A stretch of 23,483 bases of DNA, taken from assembly GCA_000697335.1 (NCBI GenBank), contig JNEM01010495.1, forward strand, positions 1-23,483. The letters run 5' to 3'. The stretch comes from Conidiobolus incongruus B7586. Lineage: Eukaryota > Entomophthoromycota > Entomophthoromycetes > Entomophthorales > Conidiobolaceae. Within the stretch, counting starts at the first letter, position 1; every line of letters starts with the position of its first letter. The translations under genes were made by a program, and so were the position numbers. Below are positions 9,713 through 21,414 of this stretch, one piece after another. The notes beneath the pieces are model-generated. The model was not told the DNA's origin. It did no database searches and saw nothing but the letters and a program-made list of their open reading frames with translations.

Positions 9713-11429
9713 TTTATTATTAGTTCAGAAAAAAGAAATGGCAAATATTTTAATTTCTGATTTTTCAAACTTATTTTTAGTTTTGAAAAATTAATTATAT
9801 ATATAATATATAAGAGAATTAATATTTTTAAACTGTATATTATTCATTATTATTTTTTATTATATTTTTAATTACAAATTTAAGGTCAAATTTAATTTTA
9901 TTAAAATTAATTAAAGATTACCCAAAGTTTATAATTTAATATTATTAAAACTCAACCATAAACCCTTTAAAATCATTCAAAATTTGTAAATAGCTTATAA
10001 AAATAGTATTTTATTTAAAACTACCATTTATTATTAAATTTATTACTTTAAAATTGAAAAACATATTATTTTAAATTTATTTAAATTTAAAATATATATT
10101 TCTACTATAACTTTTTTACCTATTAATAATATCAAAAAATATATTGAAAAATATTTTTTAATTAGCAAATTATCTAGTTAAACATTCATTATATTAATAA
10201 ATTCTATATAATAATATTTAAACTTAGGTTAATTAATAAAATATTAAATAAATACCTTATAATTTGACAAAAACTTATAAGAAATTAAAGTGATTATAGT
10301 TAAATATACTTTATCAAATTATAGCTAAAAATAGAGGTTTCTAAAATAAATAATTTAATTAATAAATCTTAAATTCTTTTATATATAATATTTTATATCA
10401 AAATAAATTATTAAAATAAAATTTTAAAAAATATTTAATATTTAAAAATTTAAAAAAAGTTATCATATTTAATATAATTATTAAATTATAACTTATTTAT
10501 TTATAAAAATTTTAGATATTTAAAATATATACATATAAGAATAGAAATTTATATAAATAAATTAATTTAATTTAGGATATATTTAATTTTAGTTTTTAAT
10601 AAAAAACTATTTTTTAAATATTAAAAACTTATGAAAAATATAGCAAAGTGTTATTAATTATAAAGGAGTATTAATTCCTATACTTTATATATTAGTAATT
10701 TTATTTAATCTATTTGTAAAATTTTATCATTATATCATTTTTTTATTAATAATTCAATTTATTAAAATTTAATATATAAATTTAATATTAACACATATTT
10801 TCGTTCTTTTTAATAATGATTTATAACTTATTTAATATCTATTGTTTTGAATAATTTTATACATATTTAAATAAAAAGTAATAAATATAATACATTTATA
10901 CTAATTTATAAATATATTTGTTTTGCACCAATAAAAATGATGATAAATTGGTTTTAATTATGGAACAAATGTTTGCAAGTTCAATTTATCACTTTCTAAT
11001 ATATTAATTTAATGAATGACTATTTATTATAAGATATATTTTTCTTTATTTCAATTATTTTAATAATCCTATTATATTTCATTCAATTCTTGATTAACCC
11101 AAGCAGCATATTTATATCTATTCAATCTTATTATTTGAATTTTATGACTTGATTGTATTGCCTTTATTTACAATATTTCCAATGATCTTATTTTGAAAGC
11201 TGATATAATAATGTAAATGCCATTTTAACCTATTTAATCTACCTCATTATTTCTAAAATTTAAAATTAAGTCTTTTCATATTTCCATTCCTCTATTTACT
11301 ATTAATGTAATTAATGAAATGAATATAGATTTAGAGGAATTTCATTAAATTATTGAATACTGAATAGTTAGCTTCCAATAATTATAATTGAATAATATGG
11401 CCTGATTTAATATAATTTAATAGTATATT
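9713..11429. other. AT-rich spacer containing repeat D1
   Basis: Extremely AT-rich: 10381-10440 has a single C in 60 bases. No reading frame looks real. It holds dispersed repeat copy D1 (10125-10430). From about 10920 the base composition slowly becomes less extreme toward the GC-raised island that starts at 11430. Confidence 0.6.
10125..10430 (+). repeat. AT-rich dispersed repeat, copy D1
   Basis: Direct-orientation match to about 23040-23345. Two exact anchors are colinear: a 20-nt match at 10246-10265 with 23173-23192, and an 18-nt match at 10357-10374 with 23285-23302. Their spacing (92 against 93 nt) is almost the same, which makes chance similarity of AT-rich DNA unlikely. Similarity between and around the anchors is looser and the outer limits are estimates. 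No coding potential or terminal repeat is seen; family unknown. Confidence 0.75.
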
Positions 11430-11760
11430 AACACGTCTTGGGAAAGACGTACCTAGATTTGTTTAGATAAATGAGAGAAATCTGAAGAATTCCAGGTAGG
11501 TGTTAGGGAGATAGGAGTTTATTGGTTTATGTCAAATTACTGAGATGACCCAGATCGAGCTCGTCTTTTCGAGCATAGTTATAATTCTGGATTTATATAG
11601 TGAATTGAATAAGGTGATTTATGAGATTCTTCGGTGACTTACATCATCGATCAGTTAAAAGATAGAGCGGAAGCATCTAATATTTGAGAAAGAAATGGCT
11701 TTAACATCAGGTTGATGTAAGAATACTTAGGTGGAAGGGAGTCACCTGACTCATGACAAT
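11430..11760 (+). ncRNA. Candidate structured non-coding RNA (family unassigned)
   Basis: G+C is about 36% over 11461-11760, against about 20% or less in the AT-rich DNA just upstream, and every frame on both strands is broken, so the composition is not explained by a gene. Several helices can be drawn on the plus strand: 11433-11439 with 11444-11450 (7 bp, GGGA loop); 11455-11460 with 11478-11483 plus 11451-11454 with 11494-11497; 11550-11554 with 11586-11590 enclosing 11559-11563 with 11570-11574; 11639-11646 with 11713-11720 (8 bp), which may be extended by 11633-11638 with 11741-11746; and 11660-11663 with 1175-78 of the same hundred (11675-11678) plus 11667-11668 with 11673-11674 around a GGAA loop. 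Two loops are of the GNRA type only if read on this strand, which sets the orientation. Some helices compete with local alternatives, for example 11704-11709 with 11713-11718. No match to RNase P/MRP, SRP, U-snRNA or U3 motifs was convincing. Ends are uncertain. Confidence 0.4.
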
Positions 11761-12276
11761 ATTATTTATCATATATTAGATAAATATTAGTGCACCTTGA
11801 AAATCCAAAAAGTGATGATTATGAGTTGAATCGAATATGATAATGAATATTATTTTTGTAAGCAATGCACTAAAACTTCATAATTAGATAAGATTAAATT
11901 TGTTTTAAAACAAGAAGTATAAAAACATAGTTGAAGATATACTCAATTGAAATATCTGATGGAGTCTATATTATCTGAAATAATATTTTTTGGAGCGAAA
12001 TTATAATAATATTTCATATGATCATATGTATAAACGGATATATCATGTAAAAATATTAAAATAATAGCGGGGTAACTTGACATATGAAAAAACTAATATA
12101 CTGGATATATAATCAAATGTCGAATTATATGATGCGTCATATGACTATATTATTCTTATTATCGAATAAAATCAAATTCAAATAATATTTTAAACTCTAA
12201 TTTTAACAGTCGTTTATTAGTAAGTATAGTATATTATATTTAGTAAAAATAGCATGAATACAAATATGGAAACCTA
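11761..12276. other. Spacer and 3' region of the aminotransferase gene
   Basis: AT-rich. On the minus strand an AATAAA (plus-strand TTTATT at 12213-12218) lies about 60 nt past the aminotransferase stop and may be its poly(A) signal. A T-run followed by GGAGCG near 11986-11997 looks loosely like the Sm-site region of U2 snRNA, but the other U2 landmarks are absent. Confidence 0.4.
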
Positions 12277-13548
12277 TTATTTAGAGACTTGGTGAATGGC
12301 TTCAGCCAAATACTCAACATTGTGACTTGAGACACCAGCCATAGAAATACGACCATCCTTGGTCAAATAAATATGGTGGTCCTTCATTAATTTTTCAACT
12401 TGATCAGGCTTCAATCCTGAGTAACAGAACATACCAATTTGGTTGGTGATATGGTCCCAGTTGTGGACGGAACCCAAACGAGTCAAATGTCCTTTTAAGT
12501 CGGTTCTCATAGTAATGATGCGATCGGCCATTAATTTGACTTCCTTCAACCACAAGTCGTATAATTGAGGAGTATTAAGGACATGGCTGACAATGCGGGC
12601 ACCATTCAAAGGAGGATTGGAGTAGAGAGGGCGGACAATGATCTTGATTTGACTTTCAACAGCAGCCTTTTCCTTGGCATCCTTACAAAGGATAGAGAAT
12701 TGACCAATACGTTCACCATACATACCCATGTTTTTGGCGAAAGATTGGGATAAGGCAATGGAGTGGCCTTGTTCAACGAAGTAACGGAGAGCATAAGCGT
12801 CCTTAGTGATGTCACCGGAAGCGAAACCTTGGTAAGCCATATCGAAGAAGCAGAAGTGGCCCTTTTGCTTGATGACTTCAGAAATTTGCTTCCATTCAGC
12901 TTGAGTAGGATCAACACCAGTGGGGTTGTGGGCACAAGCATGAAGTAAAACAATGGAGTTTTCAGGGAGATTCTTTAAGTCTTCGAGCATACCTTGTAAA
13001 TCAAGGCCATTGGTCTCCTTATTAAAGTAGCGATAAGTGCCAACTTCTAAACCAGAATCCTTGAAGATAGGAGTGTGGTTACCCCAAGAAGGAGTGGGAA
13101 GGTAAATCTTTTTAGCATAAGGATAGAATCTACGAAGGAACTCACCACCAATACGAAGGGCACCAGTACCTGAAATAGATTGAGTAGCAGCAATGAGGTT
13201 GTCTTTAACAGCAGCAGAATCAGCGCCATAGGCTAATTCCTTAGCCGATTTGACGAAGGAGGCTAAACCAGTAATTCCCAAATATTCTTTATCCAAAGAT
13301 TGATCCAAAAGAGTTCTTTCGGCTTGTCTAACACAGTCCAAAACAAAAGGCTTACCTTGATCATCTCTGTAGGCACCAACACCCAAGTTCATTTTCTTGG
13401 GGTGAGTATCAGCCTTGTAAGCTTCAGTAATACCTAAAATGGCATCAGGAGGTCCCTGAGGGACTTGAGCCCAAGTGGAGAGAGCTTTAGAGGGAATGGC
13501 AGCCCAGTTTGTTCCTTGACGGAGAGCAGTACGAGTGAGACTTAACAT
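12277..13548 (-). CDS. AAT1: Mitochondrial aspartate aminotransferase
   Basis: PLP-dependent fold-type I enzyme interconverting aspartate plus 2-oxoglutarate with oxaloacetate plus glutamate; part of the malate-aspartate shuttle and amino-acid metabolism. A single exon encodes 423 residues, the family's usual length. The N-terminus ([15 protein letters not shown], with Arg and hydroxylated residues and no acidic ones) is a mitochondrial presequence; the mature protein probably starts near residue 23-25, just before the [10 protein letters not shown] segment that aligns with the mature start of animal GOT2. Active-site residues in order: W156, N208 (in HNPTGVDP), D236 and Y239 (FFDMAYQGF), S269, K272 (PLP Schiff-base lysine in [14 protein letters not shown]), R280, R306 from the partner subunit (VRPLYSNPP), and R400, which binds the substrate alpha-carboxylate. 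All are present, so the enzyme should be active. The coding region uses many more G/C-ending codons than its neighbours, consistent with high expression. No intron is needed. Confidence 0.98.
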   Translation of the reverse strand: MLSLTRTALRQGTNWAAIPSKALSTWAQVPQGPPDAILGITEAYKADTHPKKMNLGVGAYRDDQGKPFVLDCVRQAERTLLDQSLDKEYLGITGLASFVKSAKELAYGADSAAVKDNLIAATQSISGTGALRIGGEFLRRFYPYAKKIYLPTPSWGNHTPIFKDSGLEVGTYRYFNKETNGLDLQGMLEDLKNLPENSIVLLHACAHNPTGVDPTQAEWKQISEVIKQKGHFCFFDMAYQGFASGDITKDAYALRYFVEQGHSIALSQSFAKNMGMYGERIGQFSILCKDAKEKAAVESQIKIIVRPLYSNPPLNGARIVSHVLNTPQLYDLWLKEVKLMADRIITMRTDLKGHLTRLGSVHNWDHITNQIGMFCYSGLKPDQVEKLMKDHHIYLTKDGRISMAGVSSHNVEYLAEAIHQVSK

Positions 13549-13900
13549 AGGAAAGATATGTATTGATGATTTGAATTAATCAGATTTCTGAATACTTGAA
13601 TCGCATTATGAGTGACATCAAGGATTTATGTAATGTCGGGTCAACTCAACTCACTTTACATTACCAATTATGGGATTTTGCCCTGAACCTGGCTAAAAAT
13701 TATTTTTATCCTTTTCTACCAATCAAAGTAGTAATAAACCTATCGAGTACCTTTTTAATATTCCTATCCATTTGAATTACCCGTAAACTTCCGTCTACCT
13801 TGTCAAAGTCGGAGCAATGTGAAGCAAAATTTCTCAAATAATGAGAGAAATATTTCACTTATCAGCAAAAGTAAAAAACATTTATTATATTATTTTGAGA
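13549..13900 (-). promoter_or_regulatory. Aminotransferase upstream region with two CCAAT boxes
   Basis: CCAAT occurs on the plus strand at 13664-13668 and 13719-13723, about 116 and 171 nt upstream of the start codon. CCAAT boxes at these distances are bound by the HAP/NF-Y complex, which controls many fungal mitochondrial and respiratory genes. The region is also clearly less AT-rich than spacers elsewhere. Binding is inference; two pentamers can occur by chance. Confidence 0.4.
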
Positions 13901-14680
13901 GAAAATTAATTAGAATTGAATATAATTGGACTCTATGAATTATAAGGGAATTCTTAATATGGTATAATTCATTATTATTTCAAATACACAAACTGGTTTT
14001 TTATTTAATCAAGACAGAAAGGAGTCTAATATTTTATTAGATTGATTAATTAAATGAATATTATTATATTCATCTCTTTTTTATTCTTATAATTCACCTG
14101 AGCTATACTTATCGATTTCATTGAATTTATTAACTTTAATAAATATATTTATCATATGAGCAATAGCTGATATTATATTTCAGATATATTGGTGCTAAAT
14201 TGATAACTATATTTTAATACAAGAGTTTAATACCAGTTGAAAATCTCAGATATATAATTTCAGCTTTTCAAATTAAGTGTTAAATATATATTATTCATAG
14301 TTGACTAGATATTATATATTATATTATAATGACATTTTTATTTTAATATGTTTAATATATTTGAAATACAATAACTTAATTGTATCTTAAGTTGCTTTAA
14401 TTAAGCAAAATTTAGATGTTCATCTTTTTTCAATAATCAAATATTATATTTAGCATATAAGGATGAGAATATTTGATAAAGTATATTTACATAACATAAA
14501 ATATCTCATGGTAATTGTTATTCATTATTATGCTTTCAAAAATTATAGGAATGTGAAAGTAATAATTAGAATTCGTATAAGTTAAATTTTATAAAAGAAT
14601 CTGTATGTGCAAGTGTAATATAAGAGATTAATGTTTAGATTCATCATGTTATAATATTTGATAGTAATTATCAATTAATA
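13901..14680. other. AT-rich spacer between UBR1 3' end and aminotransferase promoter
   Basis: No reading frame, structured RNA or repeat stands out. It contains the UBR1 3' UTR at its right end. Confidence 0.5.
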
Positions 14681-17600
14681 TTATAAAGCTTCCCACCCAC
14701 CATGATCAATAGATTTTTCTAATTTTCTACAGACATATTGAGGGATTTGATGAGTGAATACCATTTTACCAAGTGCTTTAAATCTAGCTTCATTAAGATA
14801 TTGCAATCTACCATATCTATCGATAATAATAATGATTAGTATTTGATATATGATTATATTAAATGAAACATACTTGAGACACTCGTCAAGCTCACCATGC
14901 TTATCCAGATATGGTGTTAAATAAAATGATCCGTTGTCATTATATTGTGCTAAGAGATAATTGTATTTGATAATAAAAACTAATCCAACAGTACCACCAC
15001 ACCTAAAGATAACAATGAATTAGATCGTATAATATAATAAATTATGTATACTTACTTCCTCATATGCAAATTGCACTCTCCATAAGATCCTTTTTGGCAA
15101 CAGAAAGATTTGAAACAAAGGATTTCTCCACAAAATAAACAAATAGCGGGGCTTGTAGGAATAAAATCACAGTTGGGGCAAATATAAGAGCGAGTGATTT
15201 CAAATAAATCGTCTAATCGTGGAGGTAATGAGTGAATATGATAAACAAAGGGATATTCGGCATTGAGCTGCTGCAAGTGTGTATCGGTAATTTGATCTAA
15301 TGGCAAACACCAACTAAGAATTAATTTGCAAATGGCTTCATCTTCAACGATGTGCTGCAATAGATCGTGGATCTTTGGTAGTTGAAGCTTGATTAATAGA
15401 TCGTCTAATTCATCATACAGAGGTTCATGGTAATCCATGGAAATCTGCATTGAATGGGACAGTAAAAGCGCCTTTCTCATAAAGATAACGAGATAATTGT
15501 AAATAAAGCGATATAGATCGGAATAGCTGCAGAGCTCCAGAATTGAATTGAACTGGAAATTCGAGAATAGAATTCCTTGCAATGCAATCATTTCAACTAA
15601 CTTGGAGAATGCAGTAGGAGGCTCGGGTAATGAGAACAACGGTGTATTTAAAATTGGAGTGTGTCCAGATGCGATGTATTGACATGTTTGGAAGGTTGAA
15701 ATTAATGATCCAATGATGATTTTGACCATTTCAAGCATCAAGGTCAGTTGGAACATAGGCAAAGTGCTCACATTAAAATAAGGAAGGGGTAGTAATGCCA
15801 TTTCTACGAGAATAACAAAAGGATTCTGGGTTAAAATCCATTGATTGGCTTCCTTTCCTTGCATCTGATTCAATATCTTACATGCACGACCGATGCTAGC
15901 GTGCTGGAATGGAAGGCCCGCTAATCCAGCCATGGATATCAAACAGTTCCACATTAATTGATGGCCTTGTAATGATAAATAGGGGATTCTGTCTAAAAAC
16001 GAATCAGGAGTGTCTAAGGAGGGCTTTTCTGAGCGATCCATCTTTTCAACGCTTGTAATGGTGTAAGCCAGACAATGGACTAAAGAATCAACTGGATTCA
16101 GAGAATGAGCATATTCTTGTGATTGGAGGGGTCCTGGGTCATATAATGATTGCTGGGCATAGCATATTCTAGCAGAGTCTAAGAGGCGAACATAACCAGG
16201 GAGGACTGCGTTGGTGGTGCGACCGTATTTTTCGCTCAAAAAGCCTTTTGGTTGATCCAGATATTTAGTAAGGGTCTCTTCCGCAATGGCTATTGAGTTT
16301 GGTGGAATCAGATCCTGCAAAAACTGTGAAATCATATTTCGTATTCTGGAAGTGCCTAGGACATGCTGTCTGCGTCTAGCTAAAATAGCAGCGACTGGGC
16401 CAGATTGGGGATTGGCAGTTAAAGGTTCATTTAGAGGTGAAGGAATTTCGTCTCCAAAAGGATTGATATTCAAAGCATCAAGAGGTACACAGGATTCTGG
16501 GGTATTGCGGTAATTTTCGGGTATATCACTTAACGCGTTATCTTTGGCTTGGGTTAAATTGGCAAACCATTCATTAAAAGGCTGCGGCTGATGAATGCCG
16601 TGAGCTAATGCCGGGTTACCAAGCACAGGAATAATTGCATTTGAAATAGCTTTACAAAGCGGGCATATGATTTCTTTGAAACTGACTCGCTCTGCAAAAT
16701 TTCTAGCAGGACTAGAGTTTTGTCTCGCTTCTGACTGAGCTGCGAGCTCAGTAACACAGCGAATATGCATAATGTGGCCACAAGAATTAAAATGTAGCCC
16801 AAATCGGGAGTGAGTGGAAGATGGAGGCGGTTGGTGCGTCTGAAGTCTTTGATTGGAAGGGCAATGTGGTGCAGATACCACATGAGATGGATTAGAGTTG
16901 ATAGTCGCTCTGATATCGACCTGATGCAGCGGCACAGTGCTCAAGAGTTTGGAAGTTTGGATATAACAAAGAACCCCATAAGGGGCAGAATTTGATCCAG
17001 GCTCTTGACACGCTAAGCAATTGCCTTCCAAATAAGGTCGTTCTGAAAGAGCAGTGGCAGATGGTATTGGGTCATCAAATTCATCCTCATCCTCATCATA
17101 CAGATCTTTCTGGTTTTCAATAAAAGACTTTTGAGCTTTAGAGAATTCACCCATAATCCTCTGTCTACGAGCCAATGCTTCTGCTTTTCTCCTCTTCTCC
17201 TCTTCTTGTTTTAGCGCTGCCTCATCAACATTTTCAGAAGAGCTTTTAAATTGGTCTATGGCAGCTCGAGCAACATTGCCTCCGTATTTATAAAAGATGT
17301 CACAGAGGTAATCAAGTTTGGGACGACTAGATTGAAATTCATTATGGTTCAACAATGCCAATATAATATCAAGGGTACAATAACCGTTTTCACAGACAAG
17401 ACGCTTACATATGTTAGATTGACTCTTACCAAAAGGGATAACCACAGAATGGGACCATAATCCGGGGGCGGGGTCTGGACTGTTTAGAAATTCTTCGCTC
17501 AAGGCAAATTGGGTATTGAGATCAACATAGGCCAAGAAAAACACGTGTAGAGCATCGTCCACTAAGGATATCGCCTCCGTTCTGTGAAGAGCATGCCATA

Positions 17601-20600
17601 AGCACCAGAACAGGATTAAAGCAAGGGTTTCATCATGAAGCATGTCTCCCAAGTGTTGGAATGATCCGGGTTGGATACGTTTCAAAATAGGTAAGAAATA
17701 AGGATGGTTAGAGTCCTTGAGCTTCTCTTTTTTCACACGATCAACTTCATGGAGAATATTTCTACTATTCTTGAAGTAGAATGGGGAGCAGAACTTGACA
17801 TATTCTTTTCGGAGGGTATAGCATCCAAAAGACTGAATGGTTTCAGGTGGAGTGAAGTCACACAGTTCGTTGAGAATGGTCTGGAAGGATTTGTGATTAC
17901 TGAGACGATCTCCGACTCTTCGACTCAATTCCGTGTACGAGGCAGGAATGACTGTATTTTGGATAATTTCTTTTCGAATCTGATCCTCGATGGACGCTTC
18001 AGTGATAAAAGAGCGATCTTCTACGCAATGGATAATGACACCAAGCATTTCGATCATCATGCTAACCATCTGGGGGGAGTCATAGACAGGGTGGGTGAAG
18101 CTATCATTCATAAAACTATCCAGCTCAAAGCGATCGTTAAGTGTGTTAATGCCATAAGTACAAGGTAGCACAGCGAACATAATCTGGATGAGGTAAAGGT
18201 CCTGAAGGTACAAAGACTCAGAAAAAGCGCCTTCTCTATAATAAGTGATTTGGTACTTGATATTGTATCCATTTCTAACCCAGACATTTGCACGGATCTG
18301 AGCCGATTTGACTACTCCACGGATTGAGTATTCGACAACACCAATAAATCTACGTGCGCAAGTCCACCAAATGCTATTCAGAGGATCCCCACAGCCGACC
18401 AGCAGATGCGAAATGTCTTGGATTCCGAATTCATTCAACTTGGACTGGGTTAAGAGATGTGTATTGCGTAGCAGTCCCGATAAAAACCATTGTAAGGGAT
18501 GTACAAGGGAAACCGAAGCTCCTCCGGAAACTTGAAATCGAGGCACCATGGTTAATTTGTTGGTTCCCTTTTCATGTCTTGTCAAGTGAGCAGGGTGGAA
18601 CAAGATACAGTCTCGGTTGGGTCGAGTGCTCATGTTGTCGGTGCCTTGATCTTCAGCACCATAGTGCAACCATACGTCAATTAAGTAAAGGGTCCTGCGC
18701 ACCGCTTTGATTAATGACAATGTATCTGTGGTGTACGCAGAGGTGATCAGACCAATGATTTTGGAAATTTGATGAATCATATCAAAGGTCTTTTGGTATG
18801 TTTCGTTTTCGAATTCTACATGAACATCTCCTCGTCTAGGCTCTGCTGATATTCCTTGGAACTGGGCCAGGAAATATAGAAACTGGGCCAGGAATTGGTG
18901 GTGTTGTGGGAGAATCTGCTGCACTTTGGTGTGCTGAAGCAACAGCTTCAAATCTTTGAACAGATGGTAGATTGGACGACTTCCAAATGCAATATTGGAT
19001 GAGTTTAGCACCGGTGGAAATTCGGATGAAAAGCCCGAATATTGGTGAGCACTTGGAACAGAACCAGCGAGAGCCAGGTTGAATTGCTTGAGCACAATAT
19101 AAAGCAATCCATGATTTTCTATGAGATGGGCAGCAATCGAAGGGAACGTAAACACCTGAGTAGAAAATAAAAACAAGCTCAGCTCTGGGGAGCGATCATA
19201 TGTGGTCATTGAATCCCAAAGCTTGTGGTATACTGCAGTGAAGTGTTCGCCAAATTTGATGCGGAATTGATGTGGATCAGAGAGCAAAGCTCCAATATAG
19301 AGAGCTTTCAAATCATGTCTCAAAGATTTCCAGAGCTTAGAATCATTCTCGATAAAATGATCTAATCTTGTTTTGGCCAAGTGTTGTACCTTATTTTCCT
19401 CGCATTCATTGGAGACAATGTTCTGAATAGCGAACCAAGGAGAGGAATTGGGATTGAAAGGAATATCTTGGAATCTGGGTCCAGTCGAAAAGACAATTTT
19501 GCTGCCTATATCTCCGCCTGGCTTCTCAAGGTCCCCATCATCGATATCGGGGTGGATTAAGGGGAGCTCCGAGTCATCTGGAAATGGGAAGAAGGTCAGA
19601 TCGTACTGGTATCCTGGAAAATTGAGGTAAGGAAATCGGATTCTATTGCGTTCGATCCATTTGGGGATTTCAAGATCAGGTACTTGGTAGGGCGTGAACC
19701 ATTGCCATTTCTGAAGCATTGCTTCTCCAATGCGACTACGGATCTTGTCAAGCAAAAGACCGTCGTATATGGACGATAAAGCCCAGTTATTTAACAAATT
19801 CTTCAGATAAGCCACAATGGCACCTGCCAAGTCTTCAAAGAAGATTACTTTAGATGATCGAATGGTAGCGTCTAGAGAAGTGCACTTGAATCGATGTGCG
19901 AATCCTGAAAGGTGCAGAATGTCTTCAGAATGTGCAACGATACATCTCCCCACCTCATCAATTTTATACGTCTGCTTTTTCGCTTCGACTTCGGAACATC
20001 CCAGAACCATTTCAATCATATGAATAACGCTAGGAAAGGCATGATCTTGATCGTCCCATAGAACAAGAGAAAATTGCTGCGGTGAGTTCCAATGAGAAAC
20101 TCCCCAGGCTTTAGAAGTATAGATGTAATCTTTTTCTACATCAGACTTGGATGATAGATTGTTCATATCATGTGGTGCAATGTCAAAGCAATGGAGGCAA
20201 AAGTCCAGCAAAATAGGAATTGCATATGTAATAGCATTGAATATGTCTGGAAGCTCAGGATAATTACAATGCAAAGAAGGAGTAGGTGCGCAATCCGGAT
20301 CATGAAAACGGCATTGATTGGGCGTCCTCCAAGATTCTGGATTTCCACAGTCACAGCATCCGTTTCCCCCAGAATCTATTGTAAAGAGTACTTCGTGACC
20401 TTCATGATCTGAAGCTTTAAAACATGCGCTACAAAGGACGCAACTCTCATCAACTCCACAATCCCTATGAAACGTTATGTTAATAATAATTGATTTGGAC
20501 AAATGAAAACATACTTGCAGCGGTATATTCCTTCACCTCTTTGAAACATTTTACCACAGTAAATTCCAGGAGGTGGCATGTCATTAACTTTTGGCCTTTC

Positions 20601-20849
20601 TGTATCATCGGAATCTTGTAGATGCATAGATTGATTAAGCGTTTCCCAAAGCTCACTATTTCCAGAGGATAAAAAATAGTTCAAGCCTATATAAATTTCC
20701 TTTTTGACCCGGTCATTGAAATTATTTTGGTACTTTTCTGAAGACCACAATAAATATCTAGACAAAGATCTAAAGAAATGAATTTTATTATTGGTTGGAT
20801 CGATTTTAGTAGCATCGATTGCTTTGAATAGTAGGTCATTCGTTTCCAT
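14681..20849 (-). CDS. UBR1: E3 ubiquitin ligase UBR1 (N-recognin)
   Basis: UBR1 binds destabilising N-terminal residues of substrates and, with a Rad6/Ubc2-type E2, ubiquitylates them for the proteasome. Four exons (complement of 14681-14816, 14874-15002, 15056-20464, 20515-20849) join in phase 2 at every junction, giving 2002 residues, the size of yeast and animal UBR1. Introns are 57, 53 and 50 nt. Domains in order: UBR box at 98-166 with its zinc ligands (C98, C111, C114, C120, C123, C126, H132, H135, C148, C149, C151, C163, H166), the type-1 (basic) N-degron site; a ClpS-like domain at about 243-320 (LVLWDDQDH, a helix, then VGRCIVA), the type-2 (bulky hydrophobic) site; a long helical middle; a charged coiled segment at about 1195-1240 before the RING, where E2-binding regions lie in homologues; a RING at 1261-1382 (C1261, C1264, C1340, H1342, H1345, C1348, C1379, C1382) with a long Ser/Pro/His loop; and the Cys-rich C-terminal domain (about 1890-2002) ending DHGGWEAL. 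Exon 1 to 2 splits the UBR box between C111 and D113. Confidence 0.97.
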
Positions 20850-21414
20850 AACTATTAAAGCTTAGTGCCGGATATCAGTAAAATTTTATGTTGATATTTC
20901 AATCTAAATAAAATATTTTAATTAAAATTAATTTAAATAATTACTTATTCAATATATTTACGATATAATTAATATGAAATCTTAGAGTGACAGGTCATTA
21001 ATGATATAATTAAGGTGAATGATTTAAGGGGTTGTAAGTTAATATTATGGGATTTGCTACAAAATGAATTGAATTTAAAATTAAACAAATAATATAGATA
21101 TATGATTCAATAAATTATAACTATATTTTTATTCTTATTTGTGATATCATCAAAATTGTAAATCTTAATTTTAATATATTAAAGAGATTAAAAAATTAAC
21201 TTTAAATAACATATTTATATAACTAAATAATTAATTGAAAAGAATCTGGATTAATATGAGATTTAAATATTATTCAACTTTACTATATTTAAATTTTATT
21301 TAATTTTATTCAATATCAAGAAGAGTATTGAATATAGTAAAATTGAATATAATCAGAAGCTGTAAAACGTTTTTATAGATAATATAATATAATTATATTA
21401 GGACATAATTTATA
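20850..21414. other. UBR1 upstream region
   Basis: AT-rich. It must contain the UBR1 promoter (minus strand). No clear element or gene is visible. A short inverted pair (TTCAATAT around 21309 and ATTGAATA around 21327, with further ATTGAATAT at about 21342) is present, but such motifs are common in DNA of this composition. Confidence 0.45.

Noticed and set aside
11490-11520. Short similarity (TTCCAG...GGTGTTAGGG) between the island and repeat copies A/B
   Set aside because: Similarity stops after about 20 nt and the flanks do not align; likely chance.
11430-11760. Assignment of the GC-raised island to RNase P/MRP, SRP, U3 or telomerase RNA
   Set aside because: Isolated motif-like strings (GGAAGCATC, GGCTTTA, TTAGGG) are present but not in the order or structural setting each family requires.
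11930-12030. T-run followed by GGAGCG resembling the U2 snRNA Sm-site region, with an AATATCTGAT upstream
   Set aside because: The branch-site-pairing GUAGUA segment, stem I and a clear 3' stem-loop are missing; AT-rich DNA gives such partial matches by chance.
12565-13229. Frames of 60-115 codons overlapping the aminotransferase
   Set aside because: Shadow frames of a gene whose full active site is intact on the minus strand.
16286-20412. Many frames of 60-154 codons within UBR1, including one of 154 codons on the plus strand at 17704-18168
   Set aside because: All lie inside the large UBR1 exon; none shows a start context, domain or splice partner of its own.
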